From Sphingomonas aerophila (lineage in GTDB: Bacteria > Pseudomonadota > Alphaproteobacteria > Sphingomonadales > Sphingomonadaceae), in contig NZ_JACIJK010000002.1 of NCBI RefSeq assembly GCF_014199305.1, positions 372,001-436,000 on the forward strand: DNA of 64,000 nt, given 5' to 3'. Both the position numbers and the translations under genes were made by a program. The notes below the pieces were generated by a model. It was not told the DNA's origin. It worked only from the letters and a program-made list of their open reading frames with translations, and did not search any database. Shown here piece after piece: positions 41,978-50,486 of the stretch; positions within the stretch are counted from its first letter, which is position 1; each line of letters opens with the position of its first letter.

Positions 41978-42592
41978 TCAGGCAGCGAGCTGCCGGGCTG
42001 CGTCGCGCGCGGAGGCAATCGCGGAGTTGCGGGCTTCGGGGAAGTTGAGCCCTTCGGCCACAACCGTCTCAATCTCGGTCACCCCGATGAAGCCCAGCAG
42101 CGAACGCAGGAGCGATTCGGCATGTTCGGCGGGTGCGAAGGGGGACCCGGCTGCATAGACGCCGCCACGAGCGACCGCGAGGATGACCCGCTTATTGCCT
42201 GCCAGGCCTTCGGGTCCGGCCTCGCCTTTCCGGAAGGTCGTTCCCGGCACGATTACCCGGTCAATCCAGGCCTTCAGCTCGGACGGTACGGTGAAGTTGT
42301 ACATGGGCACGCCGATGACGATGACATCGGCATCCAGGAACTCGGCCAGGATCGCGTCGCTGGTCGCCCGTTGTGCCTGCTGCGCGGCGTCGAGCACGGG
42401 CACTGCCTGCGACAAAGGGTGAGCCGAAGGCGCAGTTACGGCGGTGAAGTGCGGCAATGGGTCAGCCGCCACATCGCGATAGGTCACCTCATGCTTGGCG
42501 GTACCGCCGAGCCGTCCGACGACATCCGCGGAGAGTTGGCGCGACACGGACTGTGCGCCGGTGATGCTGCTGTCGATGTGAAGGATTTACAT
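41978..42592 (-). pseudogene. azoR: FMN-dependent NADH-azoreductase with stop at codon 2
   Basis: Flavodoxin-fold quinone/azo reductase of about 204 codons. Homology begins at ATG 42592 but the second codon is TAA; the frame then reads ILHIDSSITGAQSVSRQLS, the usual first strand and FMN-phosphate loop. The rest is intact: VIGVPMYNFTVPSELKAWID, RVIVPGTTFRKGEAGPEG and ARGGVY. The only later standard start is GTG at 42547, which would remove the first strand and most of the FMN loop, so the product would probably not fold or bind FMN. Most azoR genes begin with Met-Lys, so a single AAA/AAG to TAA change is the simplest explanation; translation from the ATC is a remote alternative. It faces an HxlR regulator gene, a pairing known from YodB/AzoR1 of Bacillus. 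Confidence 0.75.
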
Positions 42593-42679
42593 GGGACCAG
42601 TTCCGATTGTTGCCTCGGTTATGGTATGTGCCCACCCAATCGGGCCCACAAGAACGCACAATTTTGTAACCGGAGGCAC

Positions 42680-43078
42680 ATGGATGTGACCGAACTTGCC
42701 GCGCATACCCCTGCGGAACGGCGCGATACGCGTTCCTGCCTGAAGATCACTCAGGTGCTCAGTCGTATCGGTGACAAGTGGACAGTCTTGATCATCATCT
42801 TGCTTCGCGAGCGCGCTTACCGCTTCAACGAACTCAAGCGGAGTATCGACGGCATCTCGCAGCGGATGCTCACCCTGACCCTGCGGAACATGGAACGCGA
42901 CGGCTTGGTGACCCGCACGGTGACACCATCGATCCCGCCACGGGTCGATTATGAGCTGACGGACATTGGCCGGTCCCTTGCAGGGCCGGTCAAGATACTC
43001 GGGGATTGGGCCTTCGAGCATCTCGGACGGATCGCTGCGGCACAGGCGATGTTCGACGCCAAATCACCTGACACTTGA
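42680..43078 (+). CDS. HxlR-family transcriptional regulator
   Basis: Winged-helix regulator of 132 residues. The frame is open much further upstream, but the ATG at 42680 with GGAGG 4 bp before it is the real start. Signatures are CLKITQVLSRIGDKWTVLII, FNELKRSIDGISQRMLTLTL, LRNMERDGLVTRTV and VDYELTDIGRSL. The N-terminal Cys (RSCLKI) is in the position of the redox-sensing Cys of quinone-responsive family members. It faces azoR across 87 bp, where CGGTTA and TAACCG form an inverted pair (42616-42621 and 42667-42672). A role in repressing azoR and the dioxygenase under non-stress conditions is likely but inferred. Confidence 0.92.
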   Translation: MDVTELAAHTPAERRDTRSCLKITQVLSRIGDKWTVLIIILLRERAYRFNELKRSIDGISQRMLTLTLRNMERDGLVTRTVTPSIPPRVDYELTDIGRSLAGPVKILGDWAFEHLGRIAAAQAMFDAKSPDT

Positions 43079-43437
43079 ACCGGTAGCCGCCTGTTGATCG
43101 GACGCTCGGGAGCGACAGAGGACTGGCGACTCAACCTGAACCTGCCGCAGGAGCGTGGCGCAGTCAGATGCTGTCGAGACCCAATCAGGCCATCCTGGCC
43201 GGCCTCGCGCTCTGCCCAAAGCCGCCGCCCATAGGGGCTGAACGGCTAATCGTGTCTTTCCCTCCAGGGCTCCGCGTGGCTTGATCAAGGGCGGCAACGA
43301 CATTGATCGCCCGGTTCTGGTTGAAGTGCCGCAAGCTGATTAGGCTGGGCAGGACGCGGTTCGCGCAGCGGCTCGCCGGCTAAGCTCTGGGGCGGGGCTG
43401 ACCCCGCCCAAGCGCCGGGCGGACACAGCGCTGCTGT
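43079..43437. other. Gap with a GC hairpin
   Basis: No gene is supported in these 359 bp. A strong hairpin GGGCGGGG-CTGA-CCCCGCCC lies at 43390-43409, about 30 bp beyond the stop of the DUF1080 gene on the minus strand. It has no T tract, so it is at best a weak terminator. Confidence 0.5.
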
Positions 43438-44382
43438 TCAGGTTCCTGAGACTACGATCCGTGGCAAGGAGCGGATCGGCTCCACGATGATATTGCGGAA
43501 CCAGGTTTCCGCACCCTCGGATTGCAGTTGGATCTGCCCGTGCGTGAGCGGCCGGCGCGAACCGTCAGCCGCGATGGTCGCCAGGTCACGCACCTCCGCG
43601 ACCGGCACGCCGTTCACGACATGCACTGCCCGATCGCCGAGCACGTAGAGGTCCAGCGTGTTCCATTCGCCTGCGGGACGTTCAGCATCGGTAGCAGCTT
43701 CGACATTCCACGTCGGGGTGCCATTGATCATATCCACGGTGCGCCCGCCGACGCGAAAGCGCAGGTGCGGCGCGATCAGCGAGGGGTCGAACGACGCGTC
43801 GGTGTGCGCCCGGGTCTTGGTGCCGACCATCACGATCATGCCGGTTGATCCCTTCATGATTTCGAACTCCACGGACGGCCGCCAGGTCCCGAACACCTCG
43901 CCTGGCCGACCATGCGTGTGGTAGAGCAGGCCATTGTTAGGCGGCTGGGTTTCACGCGGTGCCCAGGTTCGCTTTCCCCACTTGTACTGAAGCCGCAGGT
44001 GATAATTGGCCAGGTCCGCGCGATGCACCAGGCTGCCCCAGGTCCGGCCGTTCACCCAGATCGCCGGGCCGCCATCCACCTGTCGCACCGCGAAATCGCC
44101 CGACGTGCTGCGACTAATTCCGATCGGCTTGTCGGCAGCAGTCGCGCGATATGTGATTGCCGGGTCGGCATAGCCGAGCCACGGCGTCCATCCGGCCAGG
44201 CTGCGGCCGTCGAACAATTGCGTCGCCTTGCTTGTCGGTCGGGGCACATCAACAAGGGTCAAGCGCTGCGATGTTGGTGCCGGCTCGTCGGCTATCGCTC
44301 GCGCCTGCTCCGTGGAGCTTTGCGCCAGCGCCGATCCTGACACCAGCAAGAGCGCTGCCGATAGCGCCTGACGGATCGTCAT
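43438..44382 (-). CDS. DUF1080 (3-keto-disaccharide hydrolase-type) secreted protein
   Basis: Periplasmic protein of 314 residues with a Sec signal peptide (MTIRQALSAALLLVSGSALAQ). The DUF1080 concanavalin-like fold is shown by ATQLFDGRSLAGWTPW, VHRADLANYHLRLQYKWG, NNGLLYHTHG, SVEFEIMKGSTGMI, PAGEWNTLDLYV and the terminal GQIQLQSEGAETWFRNI. Some members hydrolyse 3-keto-sugars made by periplasmic glucose-type oxidoreductases. None of those is seen nearby, so function is open. It stands alone, and the gap downstream holds the hairpin described for 43079-43437. Confidence 0.87.
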   Translation of the reverse strand: MTIRQALSAALLLVSGSALAQSSTEQARAIADEPAPTSQRLTLVDVPRPTSKATQLFDGRSLAGWTPWLGYADPAITYRATAADKPIGISRSTSGDFAVRQVDGGPAIWVNGRTWGSLVHRADLANYHLRLQYKWGKRTWAPRETQPPNNGLLYHTHGRPGEVFGTWRPSVEFEIMKGSTGMIVMVGTKTRAHTDASFDPSLIAPHLRFRVGGRTVDMINGTPTWNVEAATDAERPAGEWNTLDLYVLGDRAVHVVNGVPVAEVRDLATIAADGSRRPLTHGQIQLQSEGAETWFRNIIVEPIRSLPRIVVSGT

Positions 44383-44701
44383 GACCTCTCCCCCGACTGA
44401 CTAAGCGGTGATCCTATAGGCCGCTCTCTGCGGCGCATAGTCGCGGACGACGGGCTCAAGGTAGATTAGCTTTGCATCGATCAGCGTTCGCGGCAGGGCC
44501 GCTCGGCGAGGCGGGGTCATGATGAGGCTGCGGCCAAAGCTGGGCTCGGTTGAAGAGGAGCCGAAAGACAAGCTTCGCACGATGGTCGTGCAGCACCTAA
44601 CTAAGGCCATCTGACCGGCGAAGACTCGAACAGGATCGGTTGTTTAACTGGTCCGCCAGATCAAAGGCCGATGGCGGGCTTACAACCAGCCGAGGTCGTT
44701 T
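44383..44701. other. Gap without a supported gene
   Basis: 319 bp. A 69-codon minus-strand frame (44401-44610) and a short plus-strand frame ending at 44614 are the only open stretches; neither has a clear ribosome site or known motif. I leave both uncalled. Confidence 0.4.
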
Positions 44702-45121
44702 GTGAGCTACCGCATCGAGATCAACGAGCAAGCAGGCCGAGTTGAGGTCGTGGTACATCGCGTGTGTGACCCACGAGAGATAGCCGAGGATGAGAGCCGG
44801 CTGCTCAAGGCGGCAGCACAAGCGCGGGCCGATCTCGGACGCCTTCGCCTCATCATCGACTCGCGTCAGGTCGGGCCATTGCCAAACGCCTCGGTCGAGA
44901 GGCTCATGTTGCTGGAAGAGAAGCTCGTTACCCGGGATGACGACCGGATTGCCGTTGTTGTCGAGTCCAGTCTGGCCAAGGTTCAGCTCGCGCGATTCTC
45001 CAAACACAAACAGGTCAACCGGTTTGTCTCTCCGACTGCTGCCGATACGTGGCTCTCCGCACATGATGGACATGGCTACCAAGCCCAAGCTTCAGTGCGC
45101 GCAATCGGACAACGACCATGA
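44702..45121 (+). CDS. Small STAS-like protein, first of a tandem pair
   Basis: Cytoplasmic protein of 139 residues, GTG start. The alternation of strands and helices (SYRIEINEQAGRVEVVVH, RLRLIIDSRQVGPLP, RIAVVVESSLAKVQ, NRFVSPTAADTWLSA) resembles the SpoIIAA/STAS-like proteins that sphingomonads encode in numbers; the assignment is by pattern only. It overlaps the next gene by 4 bp (ATGA), and that product has the same layout with low identity. The pair may form a heterodimer. No partner kinase or phosphatase is nearby. Confidence 0.65.
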   Translation: MSYRIEINEQAGRVEVVVHRVCDPREIAEDESRLLKAAAQARADLGRLRLIIDSRQVGPLPNASVERLMLLEEKLVTRDDDRIAVVVESSLAKVQLARFSKHKQVNRFVSPTAADTWLSAHDGHGYQAQASVRAIGQRP

Positions 45122-45510
45122 TCAAAACCACGGCCGACGAGCTCTGGCGCTTCGACCTTGATACGCAGCTTCGGTTCCTGCGGATTACCTTGCGGGGCTT
45201 CTGGACCGAGGCTGTTCTGGATCGATACGAGCCGATCCTTGCGCAGCAGATGCGAGCCAACAAGCTGCTGGGCGGCGAGACATCGATTCTGGTCGACACA
45301 CGAGAGCTTCAGATCCAGTCCTTGGCTGTTGCTGAACGGCAGCAAGCGCAGCTGGCTGAGTTGAAGCCTTTTCACGCTACCCGATGTGCGTTGCTCGTGC
45401 CTGGTGCGCTGGCCAAGATGCAGGCCTCGCGCATCGGCTCCCCTGTCGATCACAAGGTCTTCAGCGATGAAGACTCCGCAATGGCTTGGCTCGGATTAAA
45501 GACGAGTTGA
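45118..45510 (+). CDS. Small STAS-like protein, second of a tandem pair
   Basis: Protein of 130 residues coupled to the preceding gene by ATGA. The layout is the same: LRFLRITLRGFWTEAVLDRY, TSILVDTREL, RCALLVPGALAKMQASRI and HKVFSDEDSAMAWLGL. Shared features with its neighbour are the central I(L)VDTR/IDSR strand, the LAKMQ/LAKVQ helix, and the C-terminal F(V)S(D/P)..A..WL motif. This suggests an old tandem duplication. Function is unknown. Confidence 0.65.
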   Translation: MIKTTADELWRFDLDTQLRFLRITLRGFWTEAVLDRYEPILAQQMRANKLLGGETSILVDTRELQIQSLAVAERQQAQLAELKPFHATRCALLVPGALAKMQASRIGSPVDHKVFSDEDSAMAWLGLKTS

Positions 45511-45662
45511 TCCGAGGACGTTCAGAACGGTGCACAGGATCGCCCGATGATCCGCTTCCCGGTCCACAACTGGTTGTTCTGGTACTTGACTGTGTCGAGT
45601 AAAGTAAACCTGATCACAGACACGATTCTGACAAGTTGACTGGCGGACAGCTCAGATACGGC

Positions 45663-45800
45663 GAGGAGTTGGTCGACGGCTTCGACAAGCTGCCCGCCAC
45701 AGGCAGCATGGCGCGGGAGCTCGGCCCCAGGAACATCACCGTCAACTTGGTTCAGCCCAGGCCGATCAAAACCGACCTAAGATCGGCAGACGGCGACTAG
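45663..45800 (+). pseudogene. C-terminal remnant of a short-chain dehydrogenase
   Basis: The last 31 codons read MARELGPRNITVNLVQPRPI and then KTDLRSADGD before TAG. This matches the ARDLGPRGITVNVVQPGPI..D part of classical SDRs that follows the active-site YxxxK helix. The upstream 45 bp in the same frame are weakly similar, and the Rossmann half and the catalytic Tyr are absent. It converges on the LysR gene and was probably its former target or neighbour. Confidence 0.7.
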
Positions 45801-45878
45801 AACATTTGAGAGAGGACTCGGGAGACTGACGCGCCGCCCACGCCAACGCCGCTCCCTTAAGCCCTCGCATCCGCCGCG

Positions 45879-46808
45879 TCACCTGGCCCACGGTGGCGAC
45901 GGGGTGAACTCCTGGACTACCCGGTCCATGAAGAGTCGCGTCCTCGCCGGCAGCAGCCCGCCTGGCGGCCGAACGATCTGGACCGCCCCCTCGCGGTCGT
46001 ACCGCCAGTCCGGCAGGACGCGGACCAGCCGCCCGTCCGCGAGTTCGCGGCAGCTCGACCATTCCGACGCGAGCACGATGCCGCCACCATCCACCGCGGC
46101 CTGCACCATCGCTCCACCATCGTCGAAGCGAAGCTGCCCCTGGACCCGCACGGACCTCCGCTCCACGCCACGTCGCATCCGCCATTCGGGCCAAAGATGG
46201 GGTTGGGTCAGGCCGAGGCAGCGGTGGCTCGGCAGGTCCTCAGGCCGTCGCGGCGCGCCGTGTTCGGCGAGGTAGCCGGGTGCGGCGCAGAGGACGGTTT
46301 CGAAGCTGGCGAGATGTCGCGCGATCAGGGAGCTGTCCGGGAGCTCGCCGATCCGGATCGCCAGATCGAACCCTCCAGCAACCAGATCGGCGAACTGGTC
46401 ACCATGATTAAGCTCGACCTCGACAAGCGGGTGCCGCTCGAGAAAGCCGGGCAGCCAGGGAATGACCCAGAGGCGCGCGAAAGTGAGAGACGTCGAGATC
46501 CTTATGAGGCCTCGGGGCACCACGGCTCCCTCCATGGCCTCGCTCTCGGCGACCGCAAGCGCGGAAAGCCCGGTCCTGACCCGGTCAAGGTACAGCGCAC
46601 CGGCTTCCGTGAGGGCGACCAGGCGCGTCGTACGCGAGAGCAGCTTCACGCCAAGCCTCGTCTCGAGCGCGTCTATCCGACGCGAGACGGCGGACGCGTC
46701 ACGCCCCAGCAGCCTGCCCGCAGCAGCGAAGCCGCCCTGTTCCGCCACCGCCACGAACGCCTCGATTTGATCAAGCCGCACTCCGCCGGACCGTTGCATG
46801 TGACGCAT
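45879..46808 (-). CDS. LysR-family transcriptional regulator
   Basis: Regulator of 309 residues. The N-terminal winged helix reads LDQIEAFVAVAEQGGFAAAG, then LGRDASAVSRRIDALETRLG and LLSRTTRLVALTEAG. The effector domain has FDLAIRIGELPDSSLIARHL and the C-terminal VDGGGIVLASEW, typical of the AaeR/DsdC-like branch with the LARLG/SRTTR motif. It is divergent from the MBL-fold hydrolase gene (gap of 76 bp), which is its most likely target. The convergent SDR remnant suggests that part of the original regulon has been lost. Confidence 0.92.
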   Translation of the reverse strand: MRHMQRSGGVRLDQIEAFVAVAEQGGFAAAGRLLGRDASAVSRRIDALETRLGVKLLSRTTRLVALTEAGALYLDRVRTGLSALAVAESEAMEGAVVPRGLIRISTSLTFARLWVIPWLPGFLERHPLVEVELNHGDQFADLVAGGFDLAIRIGELPDSSLIARHLASFETVLCAAPGYLAEHGAPRRPEDLPSHRCLGLTQPHLWPEWRMRRGVERRSVRVQGQLRFDDGGAMVQAAVDGGGIVLASEWSSCRELADGRLVRVLPDWRYDREGAVQIVRPPGGLLPARTRLFMDRVVQEFTPSPPWAR

Positions 46809-46884
46809 GAGTGACCTGCCTCAGATTGCCATTATACTCATAACGCGCAGGTCTACCTCGCATCCAGCCAATCGCTGGAGTGAA

Positions 46885-47892
46885 ATGATGAACCTGCTAC
46901 CCCTTCTCCTAGCCGCCGCGGTCGTCTCGGTGCCGCCGGCGGCCGCCCAACCCGCGCCGCTGCACGCCACGGCGCAGGTGGCCGCCAACTACCGCCTCAT
47001 GATCGGTGACGCGCGAGTGACCGCGCTATCCGACGGTACGGTGCCGATCGACCTGCACCAACTGCTCCGAGGGACGACGGAGCAGCGCATCGACGACCTC
47101 CTCCGCCAAAACTTTCAAACGAATCCCGCCGAGGCGTCGATTAACGCGTACCTGATTGAGCTCAGCGGACGCCGCATTCTCGTCGACGCCGGGGCGGGAG
47201 ACGTTTTCGGTCCCGGCAATGGCGGCAGACTGCCCCAGGCCCTTGCCGCCGTCGGGGTAACTCCCGGCCAGATCACGGACATCCTGCTCACCCATGTCCA
47301 TTCCGATCACAGCGGGGGCCTGGTCAGGAACGGCCGAATGCTCTTCCCGAACGCGATCGTGCATGCCGGACGACCCGACGTCGACTTCTTCCTTGACGCC
47401 GGCAACGCGAAGCGCACCGGCTACGACCAGCGGTACTTCGATGAGGCCCGCAAGACGCTGGGGCCATACGTGGACGCAGGTCGGGTCAGACCGTTCGAGG
47501 CCACGGGCGAGATCCTTCCAGGCATCGTAGCGGAACTGCACCCCGGCCACACGCCCGGAAGCGCCTTTTACGTCCTGACCAGCAAGGGAGAGAGGATCGT
47601 CTTCGTCGGCGACATCGTCCATGCCGCGGCGGTGCAGCTGCCCCAGCCGACCGTCACCATCACCTTCGACCAGGATCAGGACCGCGCCCGTGCGGTCAGG
47701 CGCGAGGCCTTGACACGCTTCGCAGCGGACGAGGTGCTGCTCGCCGCGCCCCACATTGCCTTTCCTGGAATCGGACACGTCACGCACGACGGAGCGGGCT
47801 ACGGCTGGATCCCGGTCGAATTCGCGGACCGGCAACCTGGCTCGGCAGCGCCGGACCTGAAGGCCAAGCCGGTTCTAAGCACCTCCCGCTGA
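46885..47892 (+). CDS. Secreted MBL-fold metallo-hydrolase
   Basis: Metallo-beta-lactamase-fold protein of about 335 residues. The frame is open from 46807, but the ATG at 46885, with GGAG upstream, gives a signal peptide (MNLLPLLLAAAVVSVPPAAA). The metal motif is LLTHVHSDHSGG, with further ligands in ELHPGHTPGSAFYV, FVGDIVHAAAV and HIAFPGIGHV. Related proteins include lactonases and other hydrolases; lactonase activity is possible but unproven. It faces the LysR gene. Confidence 0.9.
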   Translation: MMNLLPLLLAAAVVSVPPAAAQPAPLHATAQVAANYRLMIGDARVTALSDGTVPIDLHQLLRGTTEQRIDDLLRQNFQTNPAEASINAYLIELSGRRILVDAGAGDVFGPGNGGRLPQALAAVGVTPGQITDILLTHVHSDHSGGLVRNGRMLFPNAIVHAGRPDVDFFLDAGNAKRTGYDQRYFDEARKTLGPYVDAGRVRPFEATGEILPGIVAELHPGHTPGSAFYVLTSKGERIVFVGDIVHAAAVQLPQPTVTITFDQDQDRARAVRREALTRFAADEVLLAAPHIAFPGIGHVTHDGAGYGWIPVEFADRQPGSAAPDLKAKPVLSTSR

Positions 47893-48086
47893 CGGGTGCC
47901 GGAGCCAAGACCGCCAGCGCGCTGAGAAGCAGCCTCATTGCGCGTGCCCCCCGCTCGGACTGGTCTTCGGACGTCCGTCAAGCCGGCAGTGTGGGTCTCA
48001 CCCATAACCGGCGTGATCGCAGCCGTGTGGACGAGGGGCCTCCCCCGCCTTCCTGGAGAGCGACCTCTTCACCTGCGCGGCCCCAG

Positions 48087-48389
48087 AAAGCCGGCGACAT
48101 CGCCGTATTCCCGTTGGCCTTTCCGCTGGTCGCTGGTCCTGGCGCGCTGTGCGCGGCGGTGCTGCTGATGGGGAGAACCGCGGAATGGAGCGAGGGCGCG
48201 GGGGTGATCTCGATGATCGTCGTTTGTCTCGCGCTCACCTATGCGGCGATGCGCGCGGCCGAGCGGCTCGTGACGGTACTAGGCGCGACGGGCGCGGATG
48301 TGGTGCGCCGGATCTCGGGTGTGCTGCTGTCCGGTCTTGCCATCCAGTTCATCTTCGATGGGCTCGAAAGCGCGCCATTCCTGGCCTGA
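48087..48389 (+). pseudogene. C-terminal half of a MarC-family membrane protein
   Basis: From about residue 33 of the open frame the sequence matches the second half of MarC/NAAT proteins: DIAVFPLAFPLVAGPGAL, then VISMIVVCLALTYAAMRAAE, and ISGVLLSGLAIQFIFDGL, with three membrane segments. The first half, which normally contains another three segments, is missing and the upstream sequence is unrelated. MarC proteins are about 200 residues, so only half a gene remains. Confidence 0.8.
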
Positions 48390-48404
48390 GAACCGGCAGT
48401 AAAT

Positions 48405-48761
48405 TCAGGATATCGCATTGAGAGCCGCGCCGAGCCGGTCAAGCACGGCGGCGTTGGTAGCGGCTTTGGGCAGGTCACGGCGGACGAAGGTCTTCAGCCG
48501 GGACACATCGCGTAGCGGCAGCCGCAACTCGAGGAGAGTCCCGCCGAGCGTCGCCCGTTCGGTGCGCTGCGCCGCCTTGCCGGAGGCCAAGAAGTGATCA
48601 AGCAGCCGCTTGCGATCTGCGAAGCTCCAGCCGAGTTTTTCGAGCTCGGCCGGAGACAGGACCAGCAGCGCGAGTGCGATCTCCATGATGTCGTCGAATG
48701 CCAGCGCGAGACGAACGGTGCGGCCGCCGCGCTCGCGCCAGCGCTGTGACAGACCTCGCAT
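48405..48761 (-). CDS. Hypothetical protein
   Basis: About 118 residues from the ATG at 48761 (the frame is open further upstream, and a start in front of DHGPADYSTQRARFGGG is possible). It is soluble and mostly helical: FDDIMEIALALLVLSPAELEKLG, given here as FDDIMEIALALLVL and SPAELEKLG, then RKRLLDHFLASGKAAQR and LKTFVRRDLPKAATN. I do not recognise the family. It follows the 76-residue protein below on the same strand and probably shares its transcript. Confidence 0.55.
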   Translation of the reverse strand: MRGLSQRWRERGGRTVRLALAFDDIMEIALALLVLSPAELEKLGWSFADRKRLLDHFLASGKAAQRTERATLGGTLLELRLPLRDVSRLKTFVRRDLPKAATNAAVLDRLGAALNAIS

Positions 48762-48813
48762 CAACCCACCGCCAAATCTGGCGCGCTGCGTGCTGTAGTC
48801 AGCAGGCCCATGA

Positions 48814-49044
48814 TCAATGCCAGGTTGCCTGTGGAGCGCCGTCCAGGACGCGCAGGGCCGCCAATACATCGTCGACGGGCACTGTCCGGCCGAGGTCGGC
48901 CGGACGCCGCAATGCCGGTTGGTCGGGCACTGCCGAAGCATCGGATGCCCAGGAGGCGAGTATGGCGCGCTTCACCTCGGGTTCGAGGGTCGGGTGGCGC
49001 GCAACATCGAAGGGATTGGTAAGACGCGAGACGGGCTGCGACAC
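48814..49044 (-). CDS. Small conserved hypothetical protein
   Basis: 76 residues. The segment NPFDVARHPTLEPEVKRAIL followed by ASWASDASAV and the end PVDDVLAALRVLDGA are features of a small protein type common in sphingomonads and rhizobia, of unknown function. The ATG has AGGAGGAAT just upstream, a good ribosome site. It is the first gene of a small minus-strand unit with the gene at 48405. Confidence 0.7.
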   Translation of the reverse strand: MSQPVSRLTNPFDVARHPTLEPEVKRAILASWASDASAVPDQPALRRPADLGRTVPVDDVLAALRVLDGAPQATWH

Positions 49045-49352
49045 GGCTATTCCTCCTTTCCTGTCGCTATTTCTCGTGGCTCTTCGGGCCGATGGAAGAA
49101 TTTGGAATGGCTCTGCAGTTCGTCAAGAACGACGGCTCAAAGTCGCCCTGCTAGCTCCGCGGCCATTCCGTCCAGATAGCTGCCGCTCAGAATGAGGTGC
49201 GTCGGTTGCGAGGGCGATGGTTGGTTCCGGTTTGCCCTGCCCCGTTTGGCTGACCTACTTCGCCTTTGCATAGGCGATCAGAGAGGTCGTCCGGCGCGTA
49301 TCAGGAAGTAAGATTGCTGGCTCACGCTTTGAGCATGGCGGTCGGGTAGCTT

Positions 49353-49371
49353 GACCCAGCTGCGGACGCTC
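49353..49371. repeat. Dispersed intergenic repeat, copy 2
   Basis: Block beginning GACCCAGCTGCGGACG, 17 of 19 identical to the block at 38673-38691. It lies in the long degraded gap. Confidence 0.35.
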
Positions 49372-49824
49372 ACAGCCGATTTCTCGCTTCCCAAGAGCGG
49401 ACGTCTATCCAAGGCGCGTCGCGCGGCAGCAAGTGGGCCGATTGCCGACAGGCAGCCTTTTACGTGGATAGCGAAAAGCAGGTGTTTAGCAGGTGTCATA
49501 ACCGGTCGGTTCTGACACTGCGCATTGGTGCACGGTTTCGCGCGGGGTCACGGGTGTCACAAACCCGCGTCAAACTGTTCCCGCCAGAGATGAGCGGCCG
49601 TGCGCTCCTATGCTGTCGTTGAGCCGCGTAGCTGACGTAAAAGCCGGCGCAAACCAATGGTCGTTTAAAGCGCTTCACCGCTCCAAGCCAGCCAGTCTGA
49701 TTACGCCCTCGGCAGGCGATCGAGCCCGCTTTCCTGCTTCCTGAACAAGCGGCCGGTTTCTCGGTCGTCCGCCCAAAAGCGGCCAGGCCGAAATCCACCC
49801 AACACCGGACATTCGGCACGGCGC

Positions 49825-49943
49825 CGCTGGAAGAAGCGCCGGTCGACGACCGATCTACCAACGGGTCCGAAGGACCCAAGATCATCCTCGCTGACGATCG
49901 AGGAGGAAGCCGTCGTGGTCGCCTTCCGGCGCCACACGCTCTG
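49825..49943 (+). mobile_element. IS481/IS3-type transposase fragment
   Basis: The plus strand reads WKKRRSTTDLPTGPKDPRSS followed by LTIEEEAVVVAFRRHTL. This matches the region just before the DDE domain in a common transposase type with the DRPTGPKDPRS...LSIEEEAIIVAFRRHTLLPLD pattern. The helix-turn-helix part and the whole DDE catalytic core are missing, so only about 40 codons remain. No terminal inverted repeats were found. Confidence 0.75.
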
Positions 49944-50185
49944 CCGCAGCATTGCACGCGCAGACGAGAGGGTTTGGGCGTGGTCTTGGCGACGGCTCTT
50001 GCCTGGCTTTAGCCATTCAGCTCGGCGTGCCCGCCCTGACCGCCGATCGAGAGTGGAAGAAGGTAAAAGCCAAGAACCTGAAGGTAGAGCATATCCGCTG
50101 AGCCGACGGGCCGGTCCGGTTGCGGCTGCTACTGGATTAGCTCGCAAACTTCCCCTTTGAAATCTGCCTAGGCTATCGGTGTTTT

Positions 50186-50416
50186 ATGGAACTCCATGGG
50201 TCAATCATCGACAACCTCAACAATGCTCTCGCAAGCGCTCGCCGGCTGCGCGGCCATCCCGTGTACCAAGACACGCTGACTTACTGGCGCGACCTGGTGC
50301 AGGAAGCCAGGCGCCTGCGACAAGACCCTGCATGCACGCAAACGGAAGCGCTTGGCGCTGCGATCGCCAGCCTCGAAAGCGAGTTGGCCGAACGTAACAG
50401 CCGGCAGCCAACCTAG
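50186..50416 (+). CDS. Small hypothetical protein
   Basis: 76 residues, ATG start without a strong ribosome site. It is highly helical (DNLNNALASARRLRGH, WRDLVQEARRLRQDP, ALGAAIASLESELAERN) and amphipathic, resembling a short coiled-coil protein. Function unknown. It lies alone between the degraded gap and the BLUF/DUF6894 region. Confidence 0.5.
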   Translation: MELHGSIIDNLNNALASARRLRGHPVYQDTLTYWRDLVQEARRLRQDPACTQTEALGAAIASLESELAERNSRQPT

Positions 50417-50486
50417 ACTGGGCTGTTGCAGAACTCAGGATATTCGCAACATGATTCTCGGGGCACTCGCGCTGACTGCAAGCATC

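Larger units (their letters stand above)
49045..50185. other. Long gap of degraded sequence
   Basis: 1141 bp without an intact gene. It contains a dispersed repeat (49353-49371) and a transposase fragment (about 49825-49943). Other open frames on both strands (for example 49496-49957 minus) have no start signals or motifs. The stretch looks like a graveyard of insertion-sequence debris. Confidence 0.55.

Noticed and set aside
41903..42679. N-terminal extension of the HxlR frame
   Set aside because: The frame is open for 260 more codons but runs antisense through azoR, and a GGAGG site lies right before the ATG at 42680.
43390..43409. GC hairpin as a Rho-independent terminator
   Set aside because: Strong stem but no T tract on either strand, so listed only as a hairpin in the gap.
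44401..44610. 69-codon minus-strand frame as a gene
   Set aside because: No ribosome site, no recognisable motif, and composition not clearly protein-like.
49496..49957. 153-codon minus-strand frame as a gene
   Set aside because: Part of it is antisense to the transposase fragment, and there is no conserved feature.
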